14,272 nucleotides of DNA from Desulfobacterales bacterium (GCA_022013615.1 JAKLQB010000033.1:1-14272); one strand, 5' to 3'. Shown: positions 7,785-13,837, counted from the first letter of the stretch. The notes: generated by a model not told the origin, from the letters alone. Numbers and translations: made by a program.

Positions 7785-8906
7785 ATGCCATTATCTCTAA
7801 TGGAAGGTAACGAAGCGATTGCCTGGGGTGCAGTAAATTCCGGGTGCCGCTTTTATGCTGGATACCCAATTACTCCGGCAACCACGATCTTTAATACAAT
7901 GCTCAAACTTTTGCCCCCTATGGGAGGCATATGCATTCAGGGTGAGGATGAAATTGCCTCTATTGGTTCATGCTTAGGGGCATCCATGGCCGGGCTTAAG
8001 GTCATGACAGCCACATCAGGGCCTGGCCTTAGTCTGTATAGCGAACATATTTCCTTTGCCATTGGAAGTGAGATTCCAATTGTTATTGTAGTTATTCAGA
8101 GGCTGGGTCCTTCCACCGGCTCAGCAACCCGCGGTGCAGATGGGGATATACAGTTTATGCGCTGGGGGAGCAGTGGTGGTTTGCCGGTAATTGTGCTTGC
8201 ACCGGTCGATATCAATGACTGCTTTTCTCTGACAATGCATGCCTTTAACCTCGCCGAGGAATTCAGATGTCCTGTGTTCATTGCATCAAACAAGGAAATT
8301 GCAATGACCAAGGAAAGCATTGATATGGATGCCATTCCAAGGCCGAAATTAAAAGAGCGTGCAGCCCCTCCCCCTGGAAAACCATTTTTGCCTTTTGAGA
8401 TTGGTTCAGACCGCATGACGCCTTGCTTTCTGCCCATAGGAGATGAGGTTCTTGTCCGTCAGACCTCCTCTACCCATGGTCCTGATGGCTACATCACAAC
8501 CGATTTTGACCAGATAGGCAAGAACCAGGACAGGCTGAAAAAAAAGATAGTTTCGGCAGTAGACAACTTCTCTTTCTGCGAAGCCCTTATGGTGGATGAT
8601 GTCGATACACTGATCATCACTTATGGGGTTACTGCTCGCGCGGCAAAACAAGCCTTCATGGACCAAAAAGGCGAAGGAAAGCCTGTTTCCCTCCTTGTCC
8701 TTAAGACCATCTGGCCAGTACCTGAGGATCTAATCAGAGAGAAGGCCAAGAAAGTAAAACGCGTGCTGGTGATAGAAATGAACCTTGGCCAGTATGTGAG
8801 AGAGATACAACGTATTTTGCCTGATAAAAAAGTTCACTTCTTTGGCCAAATGAATGGAAAGCTGATAACCCCACACCAGATCAAGGAGGCTATTGCCAAT
8901 GTCTAA
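7785..8906 (+). CDS. korA: 2-oxoacid:ferredoxin oxidoreductase, alpha subunit (KorA-like)
   Basis: This 373-residue protein is the alpha subunit of a CoA-dependent 2-oxoacid:ferredoxin oxidoreductase of the 2-oxoglutarate/2-oxoisovalerate (Kor/Vor) type. Together with the beta subunit it decarboxylates a 2-oxoacid to acyl-CoA and reduces ferredoxin. The pyrimidine-binding domain shows GCRFYAGYPITPATTI near 20-35, QGEDEIASIG near 52-61, TATSGPGLSL near 75-84 and QRLGPSTGSAT near 105-115, all family hallmarks. The transketolase-C-like domain follows from about 265 (TLIITYGVTARAAKQA). GGAGGT at 7773-7778 lies 6 nt before the ATG. The end overlaps the next start by 8 bp, indicating translational coupling. 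The true substrate (2-oxoglutarate or a branched or other 2-oxoacid) is not determined by sequence. Confidence 0.93.
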   Translation: MPLSLMEGNEAIAWGAVNSGCRFYAGYPITPATTIFNTMLKLLPPMGGICIQGEDEIASIGSCLGASMAGLKVMTATSGPGLSLYSEHISFAIGSEIPIVIVVIQRLGPSTGSATRGADGDIQFMRWGSSGGLPVIVLAPVDINDCFSLTMHAFNLAEEFRCPVFIASNKEIAMTKESIDMDAIPRPKLKERAAPPPGKPFLPFEIGSDRMTPCFLPIGDEVLVRQTSSTHGPDGYITTDFDQIGKNQDRLKKKIVSAVDNFSFCEALMVDDVDTLIITYGVTARAAKQAFMDQKGEGKPVSLLVLKTIWPVPEDLIREKAKKVKRVLVIEMNLGQYVREIQRILPDKKVHFFGQMNGKLITPHQIKEAIANV

Positions 8907-10194
8907 CTTATTGAATAAAAGCAGGCCCCTGGTCTTTTGTCCTGGTTGCTCCCATGAACGAATTGCACGCATCCTTGATAAATCCTTCCAGAACATGGGG
9001 CTTAACGGCAATCAGATAGTGATGGTAAGTGATATAGGATGTTCCGGCCTCTTTGATACGTTCTTTAATACTCATGCCATGCATGGTCTTCACGGTCGTG
9101 CCCTGACATATGCAACCGGTTTCAAGCTTGCCCGGCCTGAACTTAACGTTGTGGTTACCATGGGAGATGGCGGTATGGGGATAGGCGGGGCACACATCCT
9201 CAGCGCATGCCGCCGCAACCTTGATCTGACATTGCTTGTTTTGAATAACTTTAACTTTGGCATGACCGGTGGTCAGTTTTCTGCGACCACCCCTTCCGAG
9301 GCCCAGGTAGGATCCGGTTTTCTTAACCGCATTGAGCGGCCTCTGGATGTGTGCGATGTGGCCTGCTCGGCAGGTGCAACTTATGCTACGCGTTGTTCAG
9401 CCTACAGAAAAGACCTGGCAGAAGAGATAGAACGAGCTATTCGCTATGAAGGATTTTCCGTGTTGGATATATGGGGGGTATGTACAGGTCGGTATTCAAA
9501 ACGGAACAAGCTTACGCCACAAGTAATTGACGAAACCCTTGCCAAGCTACCCCCCAGAGAAGGCATTGTGGAGAATAACGCTCGAAAGGAATATGGCAGG
9601 TATTACAGAGAAGTGGCTGAAAACCAAAAACCCGCCCCACCACCTGCCAAAATTGATAAAAAATTCGCTCCCCCTGAATCAATCAGACAGGAGGTAATCA
9701 TCCTTGGTGATGCCGGGCAGAGGATTATAACGGCCGGTGACATATTGTGTTTTGCCGGACTTACCGCCGGGCTTAAGGTCACACAGAAAAATGAGTATAA
9801 CATTACCGTACTCAGAGGCCCTTCCATAAGCGAGGTGATCCTATCCCCGGAAGATATAGGGTTTAATGGTATATACAGGCCTGCCGCTATCGTGGCAATA
9901 GGCCAGGAAGGAGTGGACCGTCGAGCGAATCTCTTTGAACATCTTGATAGGGACGCATTAATCATTCTGGCCAAAGGGGTTGAAGTGCCGCCCAGTAATG
10001 CCAAAGTGCATCTGGTTGATTTTAAAAAACAGGGGATTAAAACCCATGACCGGGCCCTTGCATCCTTATCTGTCATGGCCAAACTAAACAAAGTAATCAA
10101 CCTTGAGATGCTCCAGTCTGCCCTTGAGGCAAGATTTAAGGAACCAGTTCTCACATCCGCCCTTGGCCTGGTTGATCGGGTTGACATTGCATAA
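8899..10194 (+). CDS. korB: 2-oxoacid:ferredoxin oxidoreductase, beta-gamma fusion subunit (KorB-KorC)
   Basis: This 431-residue protein joins two subunits that are usually separate. Residues 1 to about 240 are the TPP-binding beta subunit: FCPGCSHERIA near 13-23 (cluster/CPGC motif), SDIGCSG near 44-50, GDGGMGIGG near 89-97 and NNFNFGMTGGQFSATTP near 116-132. A proline-rich linker (KPAPPPAK, about 244-251) leads to a gamma domain from about 264 to the end. There the usual GxGGQG is GDAGQR and the usual RGG is RGP, so the domain is degenerate or divergent. No ferredoxin-like delta subunit is encoded nearby. ATG 8899 is preferred over TTG 8893, since AAGGAGG at 8883-8889 is 9 nt away from the ATG and only 3 nt from the TTG. 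It is coupled to korA by overlap. Confidence 0.92.
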   Translation: MSNLLNKSRPLVFCPGCSHERIARILDKSFQNMGLNGNQIVMVSDIGCSGLFDTFFNTHAMHGLHGRALTYATGFKLARPELNVVVTMGDGGMGIGGAHILSACRRNLDLTLLVLNNFNFGMTGGQFSATTPSEAQVGSGFLNRIERPLDVCDVACSAGATYATRCSAYRKDLAEEIERAIRYEGFSVLDIWGVCTGRYSKRNKLTPQVIDETLAKLPPREGIVENNARKEYGRYYREVAENQKPAPPPAKIDKKFAPPESIRQEVIILGDAGQRIITAGDILCFAGLTAGLKVTQKNEYNITVLRGPSISEVILSPEDIGFNGIYRPAAIVAIGQEGVDRRANLFEHLDRDALIILAKGVEVPPSNAKVHLVDFKKQGIKTHDRALASLSVMAKLNKVINLEMLQSALEARFKEPVLTSALGLVDRVDIA

Positions 10195-11080
10195 GGGCTC
10201 TTTACTGTTTGTTTACATTAAACTGTTTCTAACAGCAGTTTTCTGGGGAGGCACCTTTATCGCTGGGAGGGTCGTGGCAATGGATGTCGGACCCTTCGCA
10301 GCCTCCTTTTTAAGATTTGCCATAGCATCGATTTTCCTTTTGTTTATTGTCTTAAAAATCGAGGGGAAACTTCCCATCTTAAAGAAGGGCCAAATCATCC
10401 CCATTATCCTTCTTGGTATGACGGGTGTGTTTGCCTATAATGTATTCTTCTTTAAGGGGCTCAAAATTATTGAGGCAGGTAGAGCATCACTCATTATTGC
10501 GAATAACCCCATCTTTATTACACTTTTTGCTTCCTATTTCTTTAAAGAAAAGTTGAATCCCATCAAGGTCACTGGAATTATCATTTCGGTAATTGGGGCA
10601 ATAATTGTGATCTCAAGGGGAAATTTCATTGAATTGTTGAATGGAAACGTGGGGTGGGGTGAATTATTTATCTTTTGCTGTGTGTTAGCCTGGGTAGCCT
10701 ACACTCTCATAGGCAAGGCAGTCATGGCGGACCTGTCTCCTCTTGTATCCGTATCTTATTCTTCTGTCGTCGGTACGGTTGCATTATTTGTTCCAGCCTA
10801 TTTTGAGGGGATGATGCGGGATATAGCTCATTACTCGACAGCAGATTGGTTCGGAATCTTTTACCTGGGGTTTTTCGGAACCGTGCTGGGATTCGTGTGG
10901 TACTATCAAGGCATAAAGATCATTGGCCCAATGAAAGCAAGTCAGTTTATCAATTTCGTTCCAATAAGCGCTGTTTTGCTTGCCTTTTTCATGCTCGGAG
11001 AATCGATTACCCTGTCTTTATTGGTTGGGACAATATTTGTCATCTCCGGCGTTTACTTGACGAATAGGACTGCTGCTTAA
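10181..11080 (+). CDS. EamA/DMT-superfamily transporter
   Basis: This is an inner-membrane protein of about 300 residues with ten predicted helices arranged as two EamA repeats, in the drug/metabolite transporter superfamily. Members mostly export amino acids, nucleosides or other metabolites. The first repeat begins FLTAVFWGGTFIAGRVV, the classic WG-x-F/N entry. The second contains GELFIFCCVLAWVAYTLIGK and FGTVLGFVWYYQGIKIIGPMKASQFINFVPISAVLLA, typical of EamA. The start is uncertain: the frame is open back to ATG 10103, which would overlap korB by 92 bp. TTG 10181 or 10187 are more likely, with CTG 10205 also possible (AAGGG at 10193-10197). Its tight junction with korB suggests one operon, so it could export a pathway product or excess amino acid. 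Confidence 0.85.
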   Translation: MTLHKGSLLFVYIKLFLTAVFWGGTFIAGRVVAMDVGPFAASFLRFAIASIFLLFIVLKIEGKLPILKKGQIIPIILLGMTGVFAYNVFFFKGLKIIEAGRASLIIANNPIFITLFASYFFKEKLNPIKVTGIIISVIGAIIVISRGNFIELLNGNVGWGELFIFCCVLAWVAYTLIGKAVMADLSPLVSVSYSSVVGTVALFVPAYFEGMMRDIAHYSTADWFGIFYLGFFGTVLGFVWYYQGIKIIGPMKASQFINFVPISAVLLAFFMLGESITLSLLVGTIFVISGVYLTNRTAA

Positions 11081-11157
11081 AGGTGTAAGGCAAAAGGCTT
11101 TGAAGAGCGCAGGTCTTTATCAGAAAATCAGTCAGCACGTGTCATCAGATCTTAATC

Positions 11158-11853
11158 CTACTCCTCTTGCTCATTTTTCTCGAGTAGTTGTAGCTGTTTC
11201 AAAACGCCTTCTGCCATACTTATAGCCCGTGATGCGTCCTCAGCAGTTGGAGTATTTAAAGGGAGAAGCCCCTCCTCTGCCGGATAACGGCCCCTGTAGA
11301 TACTGTCCATGAAGTCGATATCATCATCATCACATTCAATATCGAGGTTGTAATCTTCCGAGATGCTGAGTAACCGCCTTATGTTATGAATTTTTTCAAG
11401 ATCCCAGCCTCTTTTGAGCAATTCAGCCTTTATTGCTTTTTCCACAGCTTGCTGAGCAGCAAAACAGGCACCTCTGTAAAAGCCTCCCTCAAAAAGATAT
11501 TTAGCTTGCCTAAAGTCCTCTAAAGCCAGTCCGATCCATTCCTTCATTGAGTTTTTCATATATAGAACCCTCCCCTCTTTTTGAACCAATCTCAAAAAAG
11601 GACTGCCTTCCCTGAAATTCCTGGTAATCGTATCAATAGAAGCCACAAAATAATCTATAGCAAAACGCCTGCTATAACCACGCAAACAACTGCTAACCTC
11701 TCTGTGCATATCCTCTTGCTCGGTAACAACCAGGATATCAAGATCGCTGCCCTTTCCCGTTCTTGCCACTGAACCGAATAGGATCACTGAAACAGGAGAT
11801 ATCTTTTCTGCCAGTGATTGAGCTATTGTTCTTGCATCCTCGAGAGTAACCAT
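11158..11853 (-). CDS. Single-chain MNT nucleotidyltransferase-HEPN protein
   Basis: This 231-residue protein fuses two domains usually encoded as the paired genes of an MNT/HEPN toxin-antitoxin module. Residues 1 to about 98 form a minimal nucleotidyltransferase: ILFGSVARTGKGSDLDILVV near 24-43 keeps the GS and the DxD metal ligands, and IDYFV near 66-70 supplies the third Asp. Residues about 104-225 form a HEPN domain with FYRGACFAAQQAVEKAIKAELL near 125-146, EKIHNIRRLL near 153-162 and IYRGRYPAEEG near 185-195. A canonical R-x4-6-H RNase motif is not evident. The closest spacing is R148 to H156, so it may be non-toxic or a different HEPN subtype. In paired modules MNT inactivates HEPN by nucleotidylation, so fusion would imply self-regulation. 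It converges with the EamA gene. AAAGGG stands just before the ATG. Confidence 0.87.
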   Translation of the reverse strand: MVTLEDARTIAQSLAEKISPVSVILFGSVARTGKGSDLDILVVTEQEDMHREVSSCLRGYSRRFAIDYFVASIDTITRNFREGSPFLRLVQKEGRVLYMKNSMKEWIGLALEDFRQAKYLFEGGFYRGACFAAQQAVEKAIKAELLKRGWDLEKIHNIRRLLSISEDYNLDIECDDDDIDFMDSIYRGRYPAEEGLLPLNTPTAEDASRAISMAEGVLKQLQLLEKNEQEE

Positions 11854-11993
11854 ACTTTTCCCTTTTGCTCACTCTAATGAAAACATCCAGCGCTCTTTTC
11901 CACAATACCATCCTGTAGTCGGAACCACAAGCTGTTACCATGAAACTGATTGCAAATTAAACAGGATCTTGATCTTGACTGATTCTCGTCTGT

Positions 11994-12021
11994 AAAAAGG
12001 TGAGACTTGAGTCTAGCCTCA
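11994..12021 (-). terminator. Weak candidate terminator after the aldolase gene
   Basis: Read on the minus strand, AGACT-CA-AGTCT (12014-12003) is followed by CACC and five T residues (11998-11994). The stem is short, with a 2-nt loop, and could extend only with bulges (TGAGGCT...CTCACC). It lies about 20 bp past the stop codon of the aldolase gene, the expected place. Support is thin. Confidence 0.3.
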
Positions 12022-12033
12022 GAACAATCCCCC

Positions 12034-12933
12034 TTAAGACAAGATACCTGCTTCTCCTAAAATGCTTTTAAGCTCATCCTTCTCTTGTTGCACAAGGGGA
12101 AGCAGGGGTGGCCGAACCGGACCACCGTACATGCCTATAAGATCCATGGCGGCCTTAAGTCCCGGAACTCCGAATTTGGCAGTCACAGCAGCATTGGCCG
12201 GGATAAGTCCAAGTTGGATTTCCCGCGCCTTTTTCAGGTCTCCTTGGTCAAAACTCCGGGTAAGTTCTGACAAATGGTGCGGAGCCACACAGGCCAGGGC
12301 CATAACACCTCCAACCGCACCTACAGATAAGGCAGGAAGCAAAAAACTCCCGGATCCAGCCAATACTTGAAATGAATCCCCTGCACTGTGAATCAATTGT
12401 CCGATTTTCGCAAGGTTCCCGGAACTTTCCTTAAGACCTATAATATTGGGATGCTGGGCAAGCTCAATGATGGTTTCTGCACTCAGGTCGATTCCCGTAA
12501 AAACAGGAACATTATAAAGAATAATTGGGATAGGTGAACGATCAGCCACCATTGTATAATGCTTCACCAGGGCGCGATGGTCCATCCGTGATTTGTAATA
12601 GTGCGGCGTGACTACCATAGCCGCGTTCGCTCCCAAACTGGCAGCCTTTTCTGTGAGTTCCATGGTTTCCATGCTGGATTCACAGCCGGTCCCTGCAACA
12701 AAAAGGCGATCCTTTTTGATCGCTGCCCTGGCTGTCTTCCAGGTCTCAATTTTCTCCTCTTCCTTAAGAAAAACTGCTTCACCGTTAGATCCCAGAACAG
12801 CAAACCCCGCAAGTGGAGTCTCCTGCCACTTTTCAAGATTATGAGCCAAACGATCGTGATCTACCCTACCGTGATCGTCAAAGGGTGTGGGAATCGGCGG
12901 AAAACATCCTTTCAAAGAAATCTCTTTCGACAT
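12034..12933 (-). CDS. DapA/NanA-superfamily aldolase, probable 4-hydroxy-2-oxoglutarate aldolase (HOGA type)
   Basis: This 299-residue class I (Schiff-base) aldolase has the superfamily motifs GSNGE near 48-52, YNVP with the catalytic Tyr at about 140, and GLKESSG with the Schiff-base Lys at about 168. DapA proper usually has GTTGE. GSNGE, AGTGCES, GANAAMVVTPHYYKSRM, HYTMVADRSPIPIILY, FQVLAGSGSFLLPA and PNAAVTAKFGVPGLKAAMD match what I recall of eukaryotic HOGA1, which cleaves 4-hydroxy-2-oxoglutarate to pyruvate and glyoxylate. An exact substrate is still inference, and 2-keto-3-deoxy sugar acids or dihydrodipicolinate are alternatives. GGAGA at 12938-12942 precedes the ATG. It runs opposite to the oxidoreductase cluster. 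Its start lies 88 bp downstream of the terminator of the nearer putative sRNA gene, so sigma-54 read-through could reach it. Confidence 0.87.
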   Translation of the reverse strand: MSKEISLKGCFPPIPTPFDDHGRVDHDRLAHNLEKWQETPLAGFAVLGSNGEAVFLKEEEKIETWKTARAAIKKDRLFVAGTGCESSMETMELTEKAASLGANAAMVVTPHYYKSRMDHRALVKHYTMVADRSPIPIILYNVPVFTGIDLSAETIIELAQHPNIIGLKESSGNLAKIGQLIHSAGDSFQVLAGSGSFLLPALSVGAVGGVMALACVAPHHLSELTRSFDQGDLKKAREIQLGLIPANAAVTAKFGVPGLKAAMDLIGMYGGPVRPPLLPLVQQEKDELKSILGEAGILS

Positions 12934-13021
12934 ATCATTCTCCTATGGAATCATCTTAGTTAAATAATTTTATAATTGTGAAGGCAATATCTAAAGAAGG
13001 CAAGGTTTTTTTGAAAGGCAC

Positions 13022-13061
13022 AAAAAAAATCCCCCTGAGAAAGGAGGAGGAACTCAGGGGG
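13022..13061 (-). terminator. Intrinsic terminator of putative sRNA copy A, with anti-Shine-Dalgarno loop
   Basis: On the minus strand CCCCCTGAG (13061-13053) pairs perfectly with CTCAGGGGG (13039-13031) around a 13-nt loop TTCCTCCTCCTTT, followed by A and eight T residues. This is a strong Rho-independent terminator for minus-strand transcription only; no T-run follows on the plus strand. The loop carries CCTCCTCC, complementary to ribosome-binding sites. The 41-bp stretch 13021-13061 is identical to 13571-13611. Confidence 0.92.
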
Positions 13062-13291
13062 TGTAGGAGGTGAATAAGGGATGAAGGTTAATAAGCCATG
13101 TTACCCTTCCAACAAGGTGGTCTTTAGGAGGAAAACGTTGTGTTGATGATTAGAGACCCAACCGGGCGATCTATATGTTGACTTCCCAAAATGCCGTTAT
13201 TTTCCCGGTGCAATCCTTTTTCTGTTTTTTTAGGAAATACCAGTGAAAAGATGCACGCACATCCGAGAAGCCTTTTAGCTTGCATTTGAAT
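13022..13291 (-). ncRNA. Putative sigma-54-dependent small RNA, copy A
   Basis: The predicted transcript is about 270 nt, from an A at 13291 (12 nt downstream of the -12 element) to the T-run at 13022. It begins with a leader and a ~99-nt core (13276-13178) shared with copy B at about 93 percent. It then has a copy-specific stretch (13177-13062) and ends in the terminator hairpin shared exactly with copy B. The core holds a small conserved hairpin GATG-TGCGTG-CATC. TCCTCC-type anti-Shine-Dalgarno motifs occur three times: near 13126-13132, near 13066-13071 and in the terminator loop. No good protein frame is shared with copy B, because a one-base indel in a T-run shifts it. A 10-codon frame MCVHLFTGIS preceded by AAAGG occurs in the core. 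Alternative: an untranslated leader with attenuator for the downstream aldolase gene. Confidence 0.7.
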
Positions 13292-13301
13292 ATTCATCAT
13301 T

Positions 13302-13318
13302 AGCAAGATAAATGCCAG
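13302..13318 (-). promoter_or_regulatory. Sigma-54 (-24/-12) promoter of sRNA copy A
   Basis: The minus strand reads CTGGCAT-TTATC-TTGCT, with GG at 13316-13315 and GC at 13304-13303, exactly the -24/-12 spacing. It matches the consensus TGGCAC-N5-TTGCW at all but one position (T for the last C of TGGCAC). The predicted start is near 13291. The equivalent element in copy B lies at the same distance from the shared core. Confidence 0.82.
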
Positions 13319-13345
13319 TTTTATCTGGCAATCGCTTATAGCCTA

Positions 13346-13358
13346 TAACTAGTTGATT
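13346..13358 (-). promoter_or_regulatory. IHF consensus site upstream of sRNA copy A
   Basis: The minus strand reads AATCAACTAGTTA, a full match to WATCAA-N4-TTR. It is centred about 61 bp upstream of the predicted start, where IHF commonly bends DNA between a sigma-54 promoter and its enhancer. Flanking bases (CCTATAA on the left, TTGATTATAC on the right, 13342-13362) are also shared with copy B. Confidence 0.68.
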
Positions 13359-13428
13359 ATACAGTGAAAATAACAAGAGGCGAGTAGGCCTGAACAAATA
13401 TAACGTAGTCTATATAGGTCATAATCAA

Positions 13429-13445
13429 CAAAATGGTTCATTTTG
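13429..13445. promoter_or_regulatory. Candidate enhancer (UAS) dyad for sRNA copy A
   Basis: CAAAATG-GTT-CATTTTG is a perfect 7-bp-arm inverted repeat centred about 146 bp upstream of the predicted start, a typical distance for a sigma-54 activator (bEBP) site. Copy B has a partial version at a similar distance. Which activator binds is unknown. Confidence 0.5.
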
Positions 13446-13526
13446 TGCTATTTTTTCTGGCCTACATTTGAGTTGAAGATTCCAAATTTTGCGCTCACGG
13501 GAAACCTCAAGCTCGGAAGGAACGAC

Positions 13527-13544
13527 TGTGGCGATTAAGCCACA
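13527..13544. repeat. Small perfect hairpin in the inter-sRNA spacer
   Basis: TGTGGC-GATTAA-GCCACA forms a 6-bp stem with a 6-nt loop, 28 bp past the T-run of copy B in the direction of minus-strand transcription. No T-run follows it in either direction, so it is not a terminator. It could be a protein site. The remaining spacer (13446-13570) holds no gene or other signal I can support. Confidence 0.4.
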
Positions 13545-13571
13545 CGCAACTGCCAAATTGCAACAGATTGC

Positions 13572-13611
13572 AAAAAAAATCCCCCTGAGAAAGGAGGAGG
13601 AACTCAGGGGG
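13572..13611 (-). terminator. Intrinsic terminator of putative sRNA copy B, with anti-Shine-Dalgarno loop
   Basis: CCCCCTGAG (13611-13603), loop TTCCTCCTCCTTT, CTCAGGGGG (13589-13581), then A and eight T residues on the minus strand. It is base-for-base the same as the copy A terminator. Its loop as well as its stem is conserved, which a terminator alone does not require. Confidence 0.92.
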
Positions 13612-13784
13612 GGTTGAGGTTAATAAGGGGGTTAAGGTTTTAACAAGAAGGTGTTAAGGTATAATGTATTGACTTCCCAAAATGCCGTTATTTTCCCGGC
13701 GCAGTCCCTTTTCTATTTTTTTTAGGAAATACCAATGAAAAGATGCACGCACATCTGAGAAGCCTTTTTAACCGACGTTTTGTT
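13572..13784 (-). ncRNA. Putative sigma-54-dependent small RNA, copy B
   Basis: The predicted transcript is about 213 nt, from an A at 13784 to the T-run at 13572. Its core (13768-13669, 100 nt) matches copy A with about six substitutions and one inserted T. The 31 bp at 13669-13699 are identical to copy A. The middle (13668-13612) is about half as long as in copy A and C-rich on the RNA (AACCCCC and ACCUCAACCCCCCC). The shared hairpin GATG...CATC and the terminator with CCUCCUCC loop are kept. The short frame in the core reads MCVHLFIGIS, differing from copy A by a non-synonymous change. Separate promoter and terminator indicate an independent transcription unit, in tandem with and upstream of copy A. 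Confidence 0.72.
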
Positions 13785-13793
13785 ATTTTATAC

Positions 13794-13811
13794 AAGCAAG
13801 AAAAGTGCCAG
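13794..13811 (-). promoter_or_regulatory. Sigma-54 (-24/-12) promoter of sRNA copy B
   Basis: The minus strand reads CTGGCAC-TTTTC-TTGCTT, a complete match to the sigma-54 consensus, with GG at 13809-13808 and GC at 13797-13796 in exact -24/-12 spacing. The predicted start is near 13784. The shared RNA core begins about 15 nt further on, as in copy A. Confidence 0.87.
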
Positions 13812-13837
13812 CTTGGCCAGCTAAACGACTAATCCTA

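Noticed and set aside
9603..10187. 194-residue minus-strand frame opposite the oxidoreductase gamma domain
   Set aside because: It is a shadow of a clearly homologous plus-strand gene, with a serine- and arginine-rich sequence matching no family.
11738..11941. Possible separate small antitoxin gene upstream of the MNT-HEPN gene
   Set aside because: The frame overlaps the start of the MNT-HEPN gene out of frame, has no domain and reads like translated upstream sequence. Both module halves are already in the one protein.
12034..12933. Assignment of the aldolase as biosynthetic DapA
   Set aside because: The GSNGE motif and several internal segments fit the HOGA type better, and no lysine-pathway genes are nearby. 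DapA activity is not strictly excluded.
13063..13144. Short plus-strand frame beginning ATGAAGGTTAATAAG after an AGGAGG sequence
   Set aside because: The AGGAGG is better explained as the complement of the anti-Shine-Dalgarno motif. Copy B has no matching ATG and no promoter is seen on the plus strand.
13178..13276. Known riboswitch such as the cyclic-di-GMP class, suggested by GCACGCACA on the plus strand
   Set aside because: The rest of the riboswitch consensus and its paired helices are absent, and the terminator and promoters place transcription on the other strand.
13124..13306. 60-residue minus-strand reading frame overlapping sRNA copy A
   Set aside because: Its frame is broken in copy B by a one-base indel and a stop, and it begins upstream of the predicted transcript start. 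The DNA, not this peptide, is conserved.
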